In this document: positions 25,739-33,300 of the stretch, in pieces
Layout: each line of letters starts with the position of its first letter
How positions within the stretch are numbered: position 1 is the stretch's first letter
Assembly (NCBI RefSeq): GCF_014838715.1
Contig: NZ_CP061947.1
Coordinates: forward strand, 310,001 to 374,000
DNA from: Algoriphagus sp. Y33
GTDB lineage: Bacteria > Bacteroidota > Bacteroidia > Cytophagales > Cyclobacteriaceae
DNA: 64,000 bases
Direction: 5' to 3'
The notes under the pieces: model-generated
What the model was told of the DNA's origin: nothing
The model's database searches: none
Seen by the model: the letters and a program-made list of their open reading frames with translations, nothing else
Position numbers and translations under genes: made by a program

Positions 25739-26527
25739 ATGATACAAAAACAATTTATTAAACAAGCTGTCGAAAGAATTAAAGACGACAAAAATGTAAT
25801 CGGCCTTGCGGTAGCAGGCTCATTCATCACAAAAGAAATTGATGAATTTTCAGATGTTGACCTAATTCTCGTTACGGTTGACAAAGTTGCTCCAGATTTC
25901 GACAAAATGGAGAAGTATGCTAAATCGTTTGGCAACTACTTAAATGGATTTACCGGTGAACATGTTGGTGAAAGACGAGTCTTGATTTGTCTTTACGATA
26001 ATCCATTACTTCACGTTGACATCAAATTCATCACCTTAGATGAATTTGAGCAAAGAGTTGAAGACCCAATAATTTTGTTTGACCGTGACAAATCCTTGGA
26101 GAAAATAATCACAACCACAAAGTCCGAATGGCCAAAATTAGACTATCAATGGATTGAAGACCGATTTTGGATATGGGTTCACTATGCTGCCTTAAAGTTA
26201 GGACGAGGAGAGAATTTTGAAGCTCTGGACTTTCTATCATTTGTGAGAATAACGGTAACCTCTCCATTGCTTCAAGTTAAAAACGGAAGACTTCCTAGAG
26301 CACTGAGAAAAGTTGAGTTTAACTTTAACAATGACGATTTAAGTAAGCTTGTAGGGACTATTCCCGCATATAATACTCAATCAATTTTTGACTCATTGGA
26401 TAACACAATAAAACTATATTGCGAACTCCGAGACATTTTGTACCCCTCGACAATCCAACGTAGGACACAGACAGAAACTAAAACCTTGGACTACTTGGAC
26501 AGGATAAAAAGAATGAAATTGAGTTAA
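25739..26527 (+). CDS. Nucleotidyltransferase-fold protein, AadE/aminoglycoside 6-adenylyltransferase-like
   Basis: 262 residues from the ATG at 25739; an ATG at 25718 in the same frame is an alternative. The nucleotidyltransferase signature GS-x(10)-DxD is clear: GLAVAGSFITKEIDEFSDVD, with a third acidic residue in LLHVDIKFI. A helical C-terminal half follows (DRFWIWVHYAALKLGRGENF, LLQVKNGRLPRALRKVEF). The fold resembles streptomycin-type adenylyltransferases, but resistance activity cannot be inferred. It is followed within 9 bp by attC-like site 3, as a cassette gene would be. Confidence 0.8.
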   Translation: MIQKQFIKQAVERIKDDKNVIGLAVAGSFITKEIDEFSDVDLILVTVDKVAPDFDKMEKYAKSFGNYLNGFTGEHVGERRVLICLYDNPLLHVDIKFITLDEFEQRVEDPIILFDRDKSLEKIITTTKSEWPKLDYQWIEDRFWIWVHYAALKLGRGENFEALDFLSFVRITVTSPLLQVKNGRLPRALRKVEFNFNNDDLSKLVGTIPAYNTQSIFDSLDNTIKLYCELRDILYPSTIQRRTQTETKTLDYLDRIKRMKLS

Positions 26528-26532
26528 GCCAC

Positions 26533-26668
26533 AGCGCCCAACAATATATACATACCATGCCGCGTGACAGTTTGCCAATTACACAAGAAACTACTAACTC
26601 CATTTGGAAACTTTGGAAACAAGTGTACTTCGCTAAGCGGCACGGTATGTAGCCAAACCGTTAGCATT
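26533..26668 (+). other. attC-like site 3 (best candidate)
   Basis: Immediately after the nucleotidyltransferase stop comes GCCCAAC (26536-26542), an exact match to the R'' box RYYYAAC. Next come the left arm ACATACCATGCCGC (26550-26563), a 73-nt loop, and the right arm GCGGCACGGTATGT (26637-26650, one mismatch to the left arm). GTTAGCA (26660-26666) then takes the place of R' (consensus GTTRRRY, five of seven fit). Total length is about 131 bp, in the VCR range. The next gene starts 38 bp further. No IntI is present in the window. Confidence 0.5.
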
Positions 26669-26704
26669 CAATAATTTGCGACAGATGAAATGTAGGACAA
26701 GTCC

Positions 26705-27157
26705 ATGGGGGCATTTGTGATTTTTCCGACTAATTGTGTTTTCCTACTGACGATGACATTATTAACGTTGGGAGTACAAAAGAAACAGAGGACAGCGTTG
26801 CACTCGTCAGTTATGCTGACAGTGCTATTTGGTGGGCTCATGCTATGGTTTTCCGTGGATGCATTTGTATTTCTTTATTATCTGAACTTTATCGGCATAG
26901 TGATCTGCATTCCGTGCCTGACTTATTGGTCTGTGCGACTTCTAAGCAAAATTCTGGATAAAAGAATAAACTGGATTGGAGTATTGGGACTAGGCATTCT
27001 TTCAACCGTGGTGACAGTTGTAATAGCGGGATTCTTAATCTTCATTTCATTTTTGTACAATCCAATGGATCCTCCTGCAAATAAACAAATAATTGAAAAG
27101 AAGGGAAGAAATGCCCAGACGCTAATAAAGCCTATAAATCACGTTTACAGAGTTTGA
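26705..27157 (+). CDS. Polytopic membrane protein of unknown function
   Basis: 150 residues with four hydrophobic helices (FVIFPTNCVFLLTMTLL, SSVMLTVLFGGLMLWF, VFLYYLNFIGIVICIPCL, GVLGLGILSTVVTVVIAGFL) and a charged C-terminal tail. The start at 26705 is taken because the first helix begins at once; other starts are possible. I do not recognise the family. It follows attC-like site 3 and could be a cassette gene. After it, 27158-27344 holds a short open frame without family resemblance that I do not call. Confidence 0.5.
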   Translation: MGAFVIFPTNCVFLLTMTLLTLGVQKKQRTALHSSVMLTVLFGGLMLWFSVDAFVFLYYLNFIGIVICIPCLTYWSVRLLSKILDKRINWIGVLGLGILSTVVTVVIAGFLIFISFLYNPMDPPANKQIIEKKGRNAQTLIKPINHVYRV

Positions 27158-27344
27158 TGATTTACTTGATCGGTAGCAAACCCTTGGCGAACATCACCTT
27201 CTCACGGTCTTTAGCTTCCGTCGGATCTGCTTTTTCGGTCCTAAAAGAGAATGGTCAAGCAGGATATGCGATAAACTATTTCGGATTTTATTTTTCATTC
27301 CACTACTTAAAATCGTATAACCTCCTCCTTTTTCGGTGTTTCAA

Positions 27345-27740
27345 CTGAAAAATACCCTGTACAGGAGGGACGAGCGTTAAAAAATGATCCCTTTGGATCA
27401 TTTTAGCGAAGTAGCCAGCCTGCGTGATGGGATGATATCATTTTATTCCTTTTATTGCAGAAGTCTTTTAAGTTTTTGAAAACGATCAACCTACTTCGTG
27501 CTCTTTAGCCCATTTGGAGCAGGATCAATCGCCCTCTCTTAAAGGAGAGGGAGGGGTGAGGTAGAACAGCCAACTTTTAGCACCTATCCGGGCTTAAATC
27601 CGGAAACCATCAAATACCTTTTGATTCTGAAATCTTAAGGATAGTACCTAACAAGCGCCTTCTCCTAAAGTGCTTGCCCAATATTAAAGGGAATCGAGAA
27701 GAGGAGTGAGGTAGGAAAGCCAATTACAAATTGTCATATT
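27345..27740 (+). repeat. Repeat R
   Basis: Modules: AAAAATACCCTGTACAGGAG; the variable hairpin AAAATGATCC-CTTT-GGATCATTTT (27381-27404) within GAGCGTTAA and AGCGAAG; CCTTTTATTGCAG; hairpin CCCTCTC/GAGAGGG; AACAGCCAACTTTTAGCACC and CCGGGCTTAAATCCGG; ACCATCAAATACCTTTTGAT; a second CCTTCTCC-type block; CCAATTACAAATTG. It directly precedes the DUF1016 pseudogene. Confidence 0.8.
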
Positions 27741-27806
27741 GTGGAAGTAAGTGTGGAAATACTGGCTCTAGAGCGGGAAAATGAAGGAATAATCAATTGT
27801 AGGTCA

Positions 27807-28869
27807 ATGGATATACAAAGTAATCAAGAATATCAGGATTGGCTAAAAGCATTAAAAGCGAAAGTAAGTGTGGCTAGTGTGAAAGCTGCTTTTGGCGGCC
27901 AACAAAGAGTTAATCCACTTTTATTTCGACCTGGGTAGAATGATCAGCGAGCAGCAGATGAAGGGGGCTTGGGGGGATAAGTTACTAGAGCAACTCTCAA
28001 AAGATTCGGGTAGTGCATTTCCGGAAATGAAAGGATTTTCGGTAACCAACTTGAAATATTGCAGGCAGTTTTACCGGTTTTATCAATCAGAAATCAGTCA
28101 ACAGACTGTTGACCAATTGACGGTGCTGGATTTCGGTCAACACACTGTTGACCAATTGCCTTGGGGACATAATGTGCTCATCTTCACAAAATCAAAAAGT
28201 ATAGCTGAAGCCATTTTCTATCAACAACAAACGCTTCACAACAATTGGAGCAGGGACACTTTGGGATTGCAGTTAAAAACAAACCTGTATGAACGTAACG
28301 GTAAAATCATCAGTAACTTCGAACATACACTGCCCAAACCCACAGCAGATTTGGCCCGGAAAAGCCTGAAAGATCCTTATGTGTTTGACTTTGTAGCCTT
28401 GGCCAAGACCTACAACGGACGGGACATAGAAACCCAATTGGTGCAGCATATCTCCAAATTCCTTCTGGAGCTGGGCAAGGGCTTTGCCTACATAGGCAGG
28501 CAGTACCACTTACAGATTGCCGACAAAGACTACTACATAGACTTGCTTTTTTACCATGTGGTCTTGAAAGCCTATGTAGTGATTGAACTTAAAAATACCG
28601 CCTTTATACCCGAATATGCCGGTAAACTCAACTTTTATCTTTCGGCAGTGGATAGTTTGCTCAAAGCGGATGACGACAAACCCACGATTGGAATTTTGCT
28701 GTGCAGGGATAAAAACAACATTGAAGCTGAGTTTGCGCTGCGAGACATCAACAAACCTATAGGAGTCAGTGAGTTTCAACTGACAGAAGTGTTACCGGAA
28801 AATTTAAAATCCAGCCTTCCTACCATTGAAGAAATAGAACAAACCCTAAAGCAGAGCAGTAATGAGTAA
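27807..28869 (+). pseudogene. DUF1016 / YhcG-type PDDEXK nuclease with one frameshift
   Basis: The start MDIQSNQEYQDWLKALKAKV at 27807 continues only if one T is removed from the run at 27890-27893 (GCTGCTTTTGGCGGCC); then KAALAANKELIHFYFDLGR and the rest reads without further lesion to 28869. The N-terminal DUF1016_N domain (FSVTNLKYCRQFYRFY) is followed by a nuclease domain: LLELGKGFAYIGRQYHLQI, DKDYYIDLLFYHVVLKAYVV, IELKNTAFIPEYAGKLNFY (D...ExK). A single homopolymer insertion makes this either a recent pseudogene, a reversible switch, or a sequence error. The long frame could still be translated from the TTG at 27892 as a 325-residue protein. Confidence 0.8.
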
Positions 28870-28929
28870 AACAACATTCCCGAAATATCCAGCTGTAAAT
28901 ATTCGAGAGTGGGATGGTTGGGGGATATT

Positions 28930-29081
28930 CAAGAGTATTAACCTCCTCTGATCGATGGTTTTGGTTTTTTAGCTATAATCCCATGGCTGGAAAAGCTGAA
29001 TAGCTGAACCAGATAAAACACACGACACTAAATTCATAGATAAGAAAGGGAAGCCAAGCCAATAGCCCTCATTGCAGATCT
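28930..29081 (+). repeat. Repeat R, short degenerate copy
   Basis: CCTCTGATCGATGGTTTTGG, also found at the start of the 14.7-kb copy, and AAGCCAAGCCAATAGCCCTC with GCAGATCTGGAA, the first R module. It runs straight into repeat C at 29082. No gene in 28870-29328. Confidence 0.55.
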
Positions 29082-29250
29082 GGAATTAAGTTGGATCACA
29101 TAGAAAAAAAATAGTAAACCGTAAAAAGCGACAGTAAATAGTTGTAAGCGGCTAATGTCGGATAGCCCTCAAAATAAAAGAATAGAGACAGGTTTAATGA
29201 AATATTATCTTTAAGGATATAGAAGGAATAACCGCAATTGAGGTTATACC
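29082..29250 (+). repeat. Repeat C, copy 1
   Basis: A block of about 170 bp from GGAATTAAGTTGGATCAC to ATAACCGCAATTGAGGTTAT, very similar to 35142-35320 and 47430-47608. Shared internal blocks are AGTAAACC, AAGCGGCTAATGTCGGATA, CCTCAAAATAAAAGAATAGA and GACAGGTTTAATGAAATATT. Each copy precedes an accessory gene by 22-80 bp; here the toxin gene at 29329. Confidence 0.8.
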
Positions 29251-29303
29251 ACATATTAAGAACCCCAAATCATAGACAATATTTTTTTTTACTATTGAAA
29301 ATA

Positions 29304-29319
29304 GTAACTTTAAAGTTAC
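29304..29319. promoter_or_regulatory. 16-bp palindrome, probable operator of the toxin-antitoxin operon
   Basis: GTAACTTTAAAGTTAC is a perfect 16-bp palindrome 9 bp before the toxin start codon. The downstream antitoxin carries an HTH domain, and HigA-type antitoxins repress their own operon at such sites. TAACTTTA also resembles a Bacteroidota -7 element (TAnnTTTG), so binding here would block transcription. Confidence 0.65.
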
Positions 29320-29328
29320 ATTTACGTT

Positions 29329-29697
29329 ATGGAAAAAGTAAGAGAAGTCATTGCTTATCAGGACCATTTTGAGAAATTTTTAAAAGCCCAAACAGAAAAA
29401 GTTCAAAACAAGATTTTTAAGGTCATTGAAGCGATTGAAACTTTGGAAAGAGTTCCAGAGACTTACCTGAAACCTATCAAAACAAAGAAAGGGCTATATG
29501 AAGCAAGGGTTCAGTTGGCATCTAATATATGGAGGGTGTTTTGTTTTTTCGATGAAGGAAAGCTTGTGATACTTCTCAATGGCTTTCAAAAGAAAACCCA
29601 AAAAACACCAACCAATGAAATAGAAAAGGCAGCCAAACTGATGAATGAGTATTGTTCTGAAAAGGAAGTTCAAAAAGGAAAAAAGAAAAAGATATGA
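29329..29697 (+). CDS. HigB/RelE-like toxin (phage-derived Gp49-like family)
   Basis: 122 residues. The order toxin first, antitoxin second, and the sequence (YQDHFEKFLKAQTEKVQNKI, LKPIKTKKGLYEARVQLASN, IWRVFCFFDEGKLVILLNGF, QKKTQKTPTNEIEKAAKL) fit the HigB / phage-derived Gp49-like toxins, which cleave mRNA on the ribosome. The motif YEARV...WRVFCFF...LLNGFQKKTQKTP is the family hallmark. The C-terminus is lysine-rich. It overlaps the antitoxin start by 4 bp. The palindrome at 29304 is the likely operator. Confidence 0.9.
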   Translation: MEKVREVIAYQDHFEKFLKAQTEKVQNKIFKVIEAIETLERVPETYLKPIKTKKGLYEARVQLASNIWRVFCFFDEGKLVILLNGFQKKTQKTPTNEIEKAAKLMNEYCSEKEVQKGKKKKI

Positions 29698-29984
29698 ATA
29701 CGAAGAGCTGGAAGGATATCAAAGATGAAGTATACGGTGCCAAAGGAACTGACCGCAGGGATGAATTGGATAGGGATTTTGAGTCATTTAAAATTGGTTT
29801 GCTATTAAAAAAGGCAAGAGAGGACAAGAATCTTACCCAGGAGCAACTAGCGGATTTGGTAGATAAAAAAAGAACCTATATTTCTAGAGTTGAAAATAAT
29901 GGAAGCAACCTAACATTGAAAACCCTTTATGAAATTGTAGAAAAAGGATTGGGAGGAAAGGTCAAGATTTCGATTGAACTCTGA
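29694..29984 (+). CDS. HigA-like XRE-family antitoxin
   Basis: 96 residues. An N-terminal flexible region (WKDIKDEVYGAKGTDRRDEL) is followed by a helix-turn-helix: IGLLLKKAREDKNLTQEQLA, DLVDKKRTYISRVENNGSNL, TLKTLYEIVEKGLGGKVKI. This layout is standard for antitoxins partnered with Gp49-like toxins, which bind both the toxin and the operator. It overlaps the toxin gene by 4 bp. Confidence 0.92.
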   Translation: MNTKSWKDIKDEVYGAKGTDRRDELDRDFESFKIGLLLKKAREDKNLTQEQLADLVDKKRTYISRVENNGSNLTLKTLYEIVEKGLGGKVKISIEL

Positions 29985-30001
29985 AAAAGGAAATACGCGC
30001 T

Positions 30002-30129
30002 ATAACAGCACCTAAGAAAACATCGGGCGGGTCTTCGTAAAGGTAAAGCGTATTTCTCGAATTTACTTTTATCTTAGATTTACAGTTAAACGCTTCGAAA
30101 TGCCCACCATCTCCAAGCTGAAACACGTG
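30002..30129 (+). other. attC-like site 4, abutted by a group II intron
   Basis: The left half CTAAGAAAACATCGGGC (30013-30029) matches site 2; the right half CGCTTCGAAATGCCCACC followed by ATCTCCAAGCTGAAACACG (30091-30127) matches site 1 (CCGTCTCCAAGATGAATCACG). The bases expected as the R' end are replaced by GTGTG, the start of the intron. Pairing between the two halves is weak, so this is called mainly on similarity to sites 1 and 2. Confidence 0.35.
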
Positions 30130-30847
30130 GTGTGTCTTGAATCTTACCTTTCAACTTTTGATGAAAGGGACGAATGCTGTAAACTTACATGGAAGACATT
30201 GTTCGCAAGAGCAATGAGTTGGCCTTCTGCCTACGACTGTCAAGAGTAGTTGGCAAACCGCATCATGCTGCATGGATGGAAACATTCTTTGTGGTGAACG
30301 ATGATGTTAAAAACGGGGACAAAGATTCCCGAAGGTGTGCATGATGGAGCTGAATAAATTGAACCTACTATGAAGCCTCGAAAGCGCAAATTGTGATGTC
30401 AAAAGCAATCTCTCACGTTTAGATTGTGAAGCAGGTGTAATGGGCGACTTGATTACTGATTACATGGCATCCGGGGTAAAGTGGGCAGGAACATCATGTG
30501 GGGTAGTTTATGGAACAAAAGAAGTCATTGCCGTTTTGTTAACTTTCACAGGGATGCAAATATTGGGGATCAATGAGGCAGTGGTGGCGGACTAAATCGT
30601 AGTAGTGTTGAAGGTACTGTAATGGTACTGGAGCGAAGGATTTGGCTTGTCAGTTTTCTAAGTTAAGACAACCAGCGATGGGAGGATCTGTACAAAGGAG
30701 ACGAAGTCCCGATCAAGCCGAAAGGCGTGAGGATACAAATTGTGGAAAGCCATACGGGACTGGACAAGAAGAGCCGTGTGAAGGGAGATTTTCACGCACG
30801 GTTCTATGGGAAGGCAGAGGTGAAATTCCCCCGCCTGACCCGACTGT
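30130..30847 (+). ncRNA. Degenerate group II intron RNA without a usable reverse-transcriptase gene
   Basis: The 5' end GTGTG (30130) fits GUGYG. Near the 3' end lies a typical domain V: GAGCCGTGTGAAGGGAG followed by TTTTCACGCACGGTTC (about 30775-30812, with the AGC triad). A short domain VI-like part and GACCCGAC at the end follow. Between them are segments typical of intron domains I-IV (GTTGAAGGTACTGTAATGG, GGAGCGAAGGATTTGGCTTG, GGGAGGATCTGTACAAAGG), but the maturase/RT frame is reduced to remnants (30642-30854 has an open frame that is intron RNA, not a gene). Ends are approximate. Confidence 0.6.
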
Positions 30848-31128
30848 GACTTGAATCAACCTTGAAAGTAGGCCCAATGCTTTGAAATGGATGGAGGACT
30901 ATGGAGAAATCAAGGGCCTCCGATGATCCCAAAATTTGGGCAGAGCAGCTATCATATCAATTTCCGACAAAAATATCCAATGCCCACTTGATGGGATCGA
31001 CGAAATCCTTAATTTAGTCACAGTATAAATCCGAATACCTGTGTACAATTGAAATATAGACGCAATAGGGGTAGCGGGAGTACTGTAACCACAAATGTTA
31101 GGTGACACTTAATTGAGAATACCCAGCC

Positions 31129-31325
31129 ATGAGATATATTTTGACATTTTTGACTTTAGTTAGTTTTTCGGTAAGTGCTCAATCCATTGAGAAAACTAAA
31201 TCGGACATCTCATCGATAAAACTGTTTCGGATGCAAATGAATATTTAGCACTTCCTTCCATGGACTTTACAGGGCAATTGTTTGAGTTAAACTCAAGAGT
31301 TGACACTGCGGCGCAAAATCAATAA
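31129..31325 (+). pseudogene. Secreted peptidase-like N-terminal fragment, frameshifted
   Basis: The ATG at 31129 gives a signal peptide (MRYILTFLTLVSFSVSAQ) and stops after 39 codons. In another frame the sequence goes on LIDKTVSDANEYLALPSMDF, which looks like the first helix and loop of an M20-type dipeptidase, but there is too little to be sure. The rest of the gene is missing. The region 30848-31128 holds no gene I can support. Confidence 0.4.
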
Positions 31326-31395
31326 ACTTTTACCTTTGCCGTCAGTCGGCTCGTTACCAGCCCCGCCTTAGGCAAGCCACATCATTGGCAGTAAT

Positions 31396-31950
31396 ATGAA
31401 AATGGAAAACAGTCAATTAAAAATAATTTCGAACTCTGAATTTTTGAAGTTTCAAATTGAAAAGGGTTCAGAATTTAACTTCTTTCATATGTTCATGCTG
31501 AGTATTATGACCATTGGACATGTGATTATCGGACTCTTCATTTTCAATTCCATAAGTAATGATGGGATTTTCGCTATTAAAGTTGCTTTTGTAATCTTCG
31601 CTTTAATTATGCTGTGGTCTATAAACAAACAACTTCGGGGAGTTTTAGTGTTCGTCAAGGGTAGAGAAGAAATTGAAATCGATGAGGAGTGCATTAATTA
31701 TAAAGGTGAATTTGGAATCTTTAAAAAGGCATTGTCGATGAAATTGAATAAGATTAAAAAGTTGGATTTGATCCCACTAGGGACTGACAAAATTTCTCAG
31801 TCATCTAATATGTTTACCCAAATGAAATATGGGATGATAACGATTGAAAAATCCAAAAGAAAGAAAATTTCATTTGGGCAATCACTTGAAAAACAAGAAT
31901 TAGAAAACCTTTATACTGAAATTAAAAAGAGAATAAAGATGCCAGAGTAG
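31396..31950 (+). CDS. Two-helix membrane protein with a PH-like C-terminal domain, unknown function
   Basis: 184 residues. After a short cytoplasmic segment come two transmembrane helices (about 30-50 and 57-77: FMLSIMTIGHVIIGLFIF, VAFVIFALIMLWSI). The C-terminal domain has alternating strands (EEIEIDEECINYKGEFGIF, MKLNKIKKLDLIPLG, KYGMITIEKSKRKKISFGQS) reminiscent of bacterial PH-like (DUF304-type) domains. It is preceded by a region with ATTGGCAGTAAT, close to the R' box GTTRGCA seen near 26660, so it may be a mobile single gene. It is 41 bp before the TPR-AAA gene. Confidence 0.5.
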   Translation: MKMENSQLKIISNSEFLKFQIEKGSEFNFFHMFMLSIMTIGHVIIGLFIFNSISNDGIFAIKVAFVIFALIMLWSINKQLRGVLVFVKGREEIEIDEECINYKGEFGIFKKALSMKLNKIKKLDLIPLGTDKISQSSNMFTQMKYGMITIEKSKRKKISFGQSLEKQELENLYTEIKKRIKMPE

Positions 31951-31991
31951 TTGGCGGTATTTTTATTTGACGACACAGTAACATTAAAAAT

Positions 31992-33299
31992 ATGAACGAG
32001 AATACAATAGACAGTTTACGTGAGGCCTTAAGACATTCGCCCGACAACACACCTTTACGACTTTTACTGGCAGAGACACTTTTGACATTGAACAGACTAG
32101 AAGAAGCCGAAACAGAGTATTCTGCACTTCTCAAAATATCTAGTGACAACAAAGCTAAAATTGGACTTGCAACAGTGTTTTTTAAAAAGGGTAGCTATTC
32201 AGCATGTAATGTTGTTTTGGAGGAAGTGATTGAAAAAGGAACAAATGAAATAGGTGTTTTTACCCTATATGCAAAGGGACTTTTGAAGGAAAATTCAATC
32301 GAAAAAGCTATTGAAGCATACAGAAAAGCATTAGCTATAGACCCAAAATATTTTGACGAAGAACTTGACAACCAATTACGACAAAGAGGAAGTAATGAGT
32401 TTGCAGAAACAGAAGAAGAAGTTGATGACCGCTTTTTACAAAAACCAAATATCAATTTCAACAATGTTGGTGGTATGGATTTGGTTAAAAAAGAGATAGA
32501 ACTAAAAATTATTAAACCGCTACTTCACCCTGAGCTTTATAAAGCATATGGCAAGAAAGTGGGTGGCGGTATTTTGCTTTATGGACCACCGGGATGTGGT
32601 AAAACATTTATTGCCAAAGCAACAGCGGGTCAAGTAAACGCAAAATTTATAAGTGTTGGTTTAAATGACATTTTAGATATGTGGATTGGCAACAGCGAAA
32701 AAAATCTGCATGAAATTTTTGAATTAGCAAGAAACAACACGCCTTGTGTTTTATTCATTGATGAAATTGATGCTTTGGGTGCAAGTAGAAGCGACATGAA
32801 ACAATCAAGCGGAAGACACTTAATAAATCAATTTTTGCAAGAACTTGATGGAATTGACAACACAAATGAAGGCGTGTTAATAATTGGTGCTACAAACACA
32901 CCCTGGAATTTAGACCCAGCTTTCAGGCGACCTGGAAGGTTTGATAGAATTGTGTTTGTTCCACCACCTGACGTAACGAGCAGAGAGTCAATTTTAAGAT
33001 TAAAACTGAACAACAAACCGACTGGAACAATTGATTTGAAGACCATTTCTAAAAAAGCAGAGAATTATTCGGGTGCAGACATTGACGCAATTATTGACAT
33101 AGCAATTGAACTAAAACTTGAATCTTCATTTAGCGATGGTATTCCCAAACCACTTGAAACAAGCGACTTGTTAAGTGCTTTGAAAAAGCATAAAGCAAGC
33201 ACACAAGAATGGTTTTCGACAGCCAAAAATTTTGCAATGTTTGCAAATGATTCAGGGCTTTATGACGATATTTTAACCTATTTGAAAATAAAGAAATAA
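31992..33299 (+). CDS. TPR-AAA+ ATPase (CDC48/FtsH-like AAA clade)
   Basis: 435 residues. An N-terminal TPR region (residues about 1-125: LREALRHSPDNTPLRLLLAE, AIEAYRKALAIDPKYF) is followed by a single classic AAA domain: NVGGMDLVKKEIELKI, Walker A GPPGCGKT (198-205), Walker B VLFIDEID (about 253-260), sensor GATNTPWNLDP and the arginine-finger/SRH region AFRRPGRFDRIVFV, then a helical lid. The pore-loop position reads SVGLNDILDMWIGNSEKN. It looks like an unfoldase or remodeller whose TPRs select substrates. The partner gene starts 1 bp after the stop. Its role (proteostasis or defence) is unknown. Confidence 0.85.
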   Translation: MNENTIDSLREALRHSPDNTPLRLLLAETLLTLNRLEEAETEYSALLKISSDNKAKIGLATVFFKKGSYSACNVVLEEVIEKGTNEIGVFTLYAKGLLKENSIEKAIEAYRKALAIDPKYFDEELDNQLRQRGSNEFAETEEEVDDRFLQKPNINFNNVGGMDLVKKEIELKIIKPLLHPELYKAYGKKVGGGILLYGPPGCGKTFIAKATAGQVNAKFISVGLNDILDMWIGNSEKNLHEIFELARNNTPCVLFIDEIDALGASRSDMKQSSGRHLINQFLQELDGIDNTNEGVLIIGATNTPWNLDPAFRRPGRFDRIVFVPPPDVTSRESILRLKLNNKPTGTIDLKTISKKAENYSGADIDAIIDIAIELKLESSFSDGIPKPLETSDLLSALKKHKASTQEWFSTAKNFAMFANDSGLYDDILTYLKIKK

Positions 33300-33300
33300 C

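Noticed and set aside
27154..27348. 64-codon frame after the membrane protein gene
   Set aside because: It overlaps the upstream stop, has no recognisable domain and runs towards R modules.
30642..30854. 70-codon plus-strand frame
   Set aside because: It covers the group II intron domain V (GAGCCGTGTG...CACGCACGGTTC); the RNA structure explains the sequence.
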